A DNA stretch of 64,000 nt from Rhodococcus sp. KRD197 (GTDB lineage: Bacteria > Actinomycetota > Actinomycetes > Mycobacteriales > Mycobacteriaceae): NCBI RefSeq assembly GCF_017168235.1, contig NZ_JABFAO010000010.1, positions 1 through 64,000 of the forward strand. The letters run 5' to 3'. Shown in pieces: positions 63,569 through 64,000 of this stretch. Position numbers and translations under genes: made by a program. Each line of letters opens with the position of its first letter. The stretch's first letter is position 1. The notes beneath the pieces are model-generated. The model had not been told where the DNA came from, made no database searches, and saw only the letters and a list, made by a program, of their open reading frames with translations.

Positions 63569-64000
63569 GTGCGCGAGGTGCTGTTGCTCTGCTGGCGCGA
63601 TACCGGTCATCCCCAGGGCGGTGGGAGCGAGCGATATCTCGAGCAGGTGGGCGCCGGTTTGGCTGCCCAGGGAGTGCGAGTGACGCTGCGGACGGCGTCG
63701 TATCCGGGTGCTCTCGCCGACGAGGTGGTCGACGGTATTCGCATCAGTCGCGCGGGTGGCCGGTTGTCGGTGTATCCGCGTGCGCTCGGGGCGATCGTTG
63801 CCGGGCGTCTCGGTTTCGGCCCGCTGCGGGGGATTCGGCCGGACGCTGTCATCGACACGCAGAACGGCATTCCTTTCTTCTCGCGGATGGTCACCGGCGC
63901 GCCGGTGACGTTGCTCGTCCATCACTGTCATCGGGAGCAGTGGCCGGTGGCCGGCCCTGTAATGGCCAAGATCGGATGGTGGCTCGAAAGTAGGGTCTCG
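63569..64000 (+). CDS. GT4-family glycosyltransferase, 5' part (Rv0225-like), cut by the window edge
   Basis: The first 144 codons of a glycosyltransferase starting at GTG 63569 with GGGAGA upstream. The translation opens with VREVLLLCWRDTGHPQGGGS and includes VDGIRISRAGGRLSVYPRAL and LLVHHCHREQWPVAGP, the N-terminal acceptor half of a GT-B enzyme. It matches the position and sequence style of Rv0225, beside the divergent methyltransferase. The frame is open to base 64000; the donor-binding half lies outside. Other open frames over the same bases are shadows. Confidence 0.85.
   Translation, partial: MREVLLLCWRDTGHPQGGGSERYLEQVGAGLAAQGVRVTLRTASYPGALADEVVDGIRISRAGGRLSVYPRALGAIVAGRLGFGPLRGIRPDAVIDTQNGIPFFSRMVTGAPVTLLVHHCHREQWPVAGPVMAKIGWWLESRVS

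Overview
This window looks like chromosomal DNA of a high-GC, mycolic-acid-bearing actinobacterium, most likely Rhodococcus or a close relative (inference from gene content, not from a database match). The strongest clue is gene order. An mmpL3-like transporter, a NYN-domain protein, trmB, two GTPase-like genes, GTP-dependent pckG, an aldehyde dehydrogenase, a methyltransferase and a GT4 glycosyltransferase appear in the order known from Mycobacterium tuberculosis Rv0206c-Rv0211 followed by Rv0223c-Rv0225. Genes are densely packed, many overlap by 4 bases, and GTG or apparently leaderless starts are common.

Layout. (1) 1-4.7 kb: part of an oxidative uronate/aldarate pathway, with a uronate dehydrogenase facing a sugar-ABC ATPase, a 2-oxoglutarate-semialdehyde dehydrogenase and a KdgD-type dehydratase. 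(2) 4.7-12.7 kb: a polyol (mannitol/arabitol/sorbitol type) locus. Two dehydrogenases diverge from an operon of a SorC-type regulator and a complete ABC importer, with a TGAGCA-type operator between them. (3) 12.6-26.7 kb: a 16-gene leftward [NiFe]-hydrogenase locus. It carries high-affinity group 1h (actinobacterial) structural genes hhyS/hhyL, a NifU/Rieske-like fusion protein, several conserved proteins of unknown function, a maturation protease and hypABCDEF with two hypC copies. (4) 26.9-39.7 kb: mixed housekeeping and envelope genes: an acyl-CoA ligase, hydrolase, SulP transporter, ABC-F protein, two tandem penicillin-binding-protein paralogues (one with its active site lost), a TauE-like exporter, a POT peptide transporter, a DUF3054-like protein and YceI. 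(5) 39.9-50.3 kb: membrane and signalling genes: a YbhN-like protein, class III adenylate cyclase, AI-2E-family protein, MacS-type kinase with LuxR-type regulator, SRPBCC protein, glycosyltransferase, DUF1707 protein and DUF2339 protein. (6) 50.3-64 kb: the mycobacterial-type mmpL3-trmB-pckG-Rv0223c/0224c/0225-like block, cut by the right edge inside the glycosyltransferase.

How the parts work together. Regions 1 and 2 feed sugar acids and polyols into central metabolism. Region 3 would let the cell scavenge trace hydrogen when organic carbon is short; a Crp/GlxR-like site before hhyS would tie it to carbon status. pckG handles gluconeogenic flux. Region 6 also handles mycolate export and carries a perfect KstR-type operator, suggesting a sterol-linked aldehyde dehydrogenase. 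No rRNA, tRNA, CRISPR array, insertion sequence or prophage was found.
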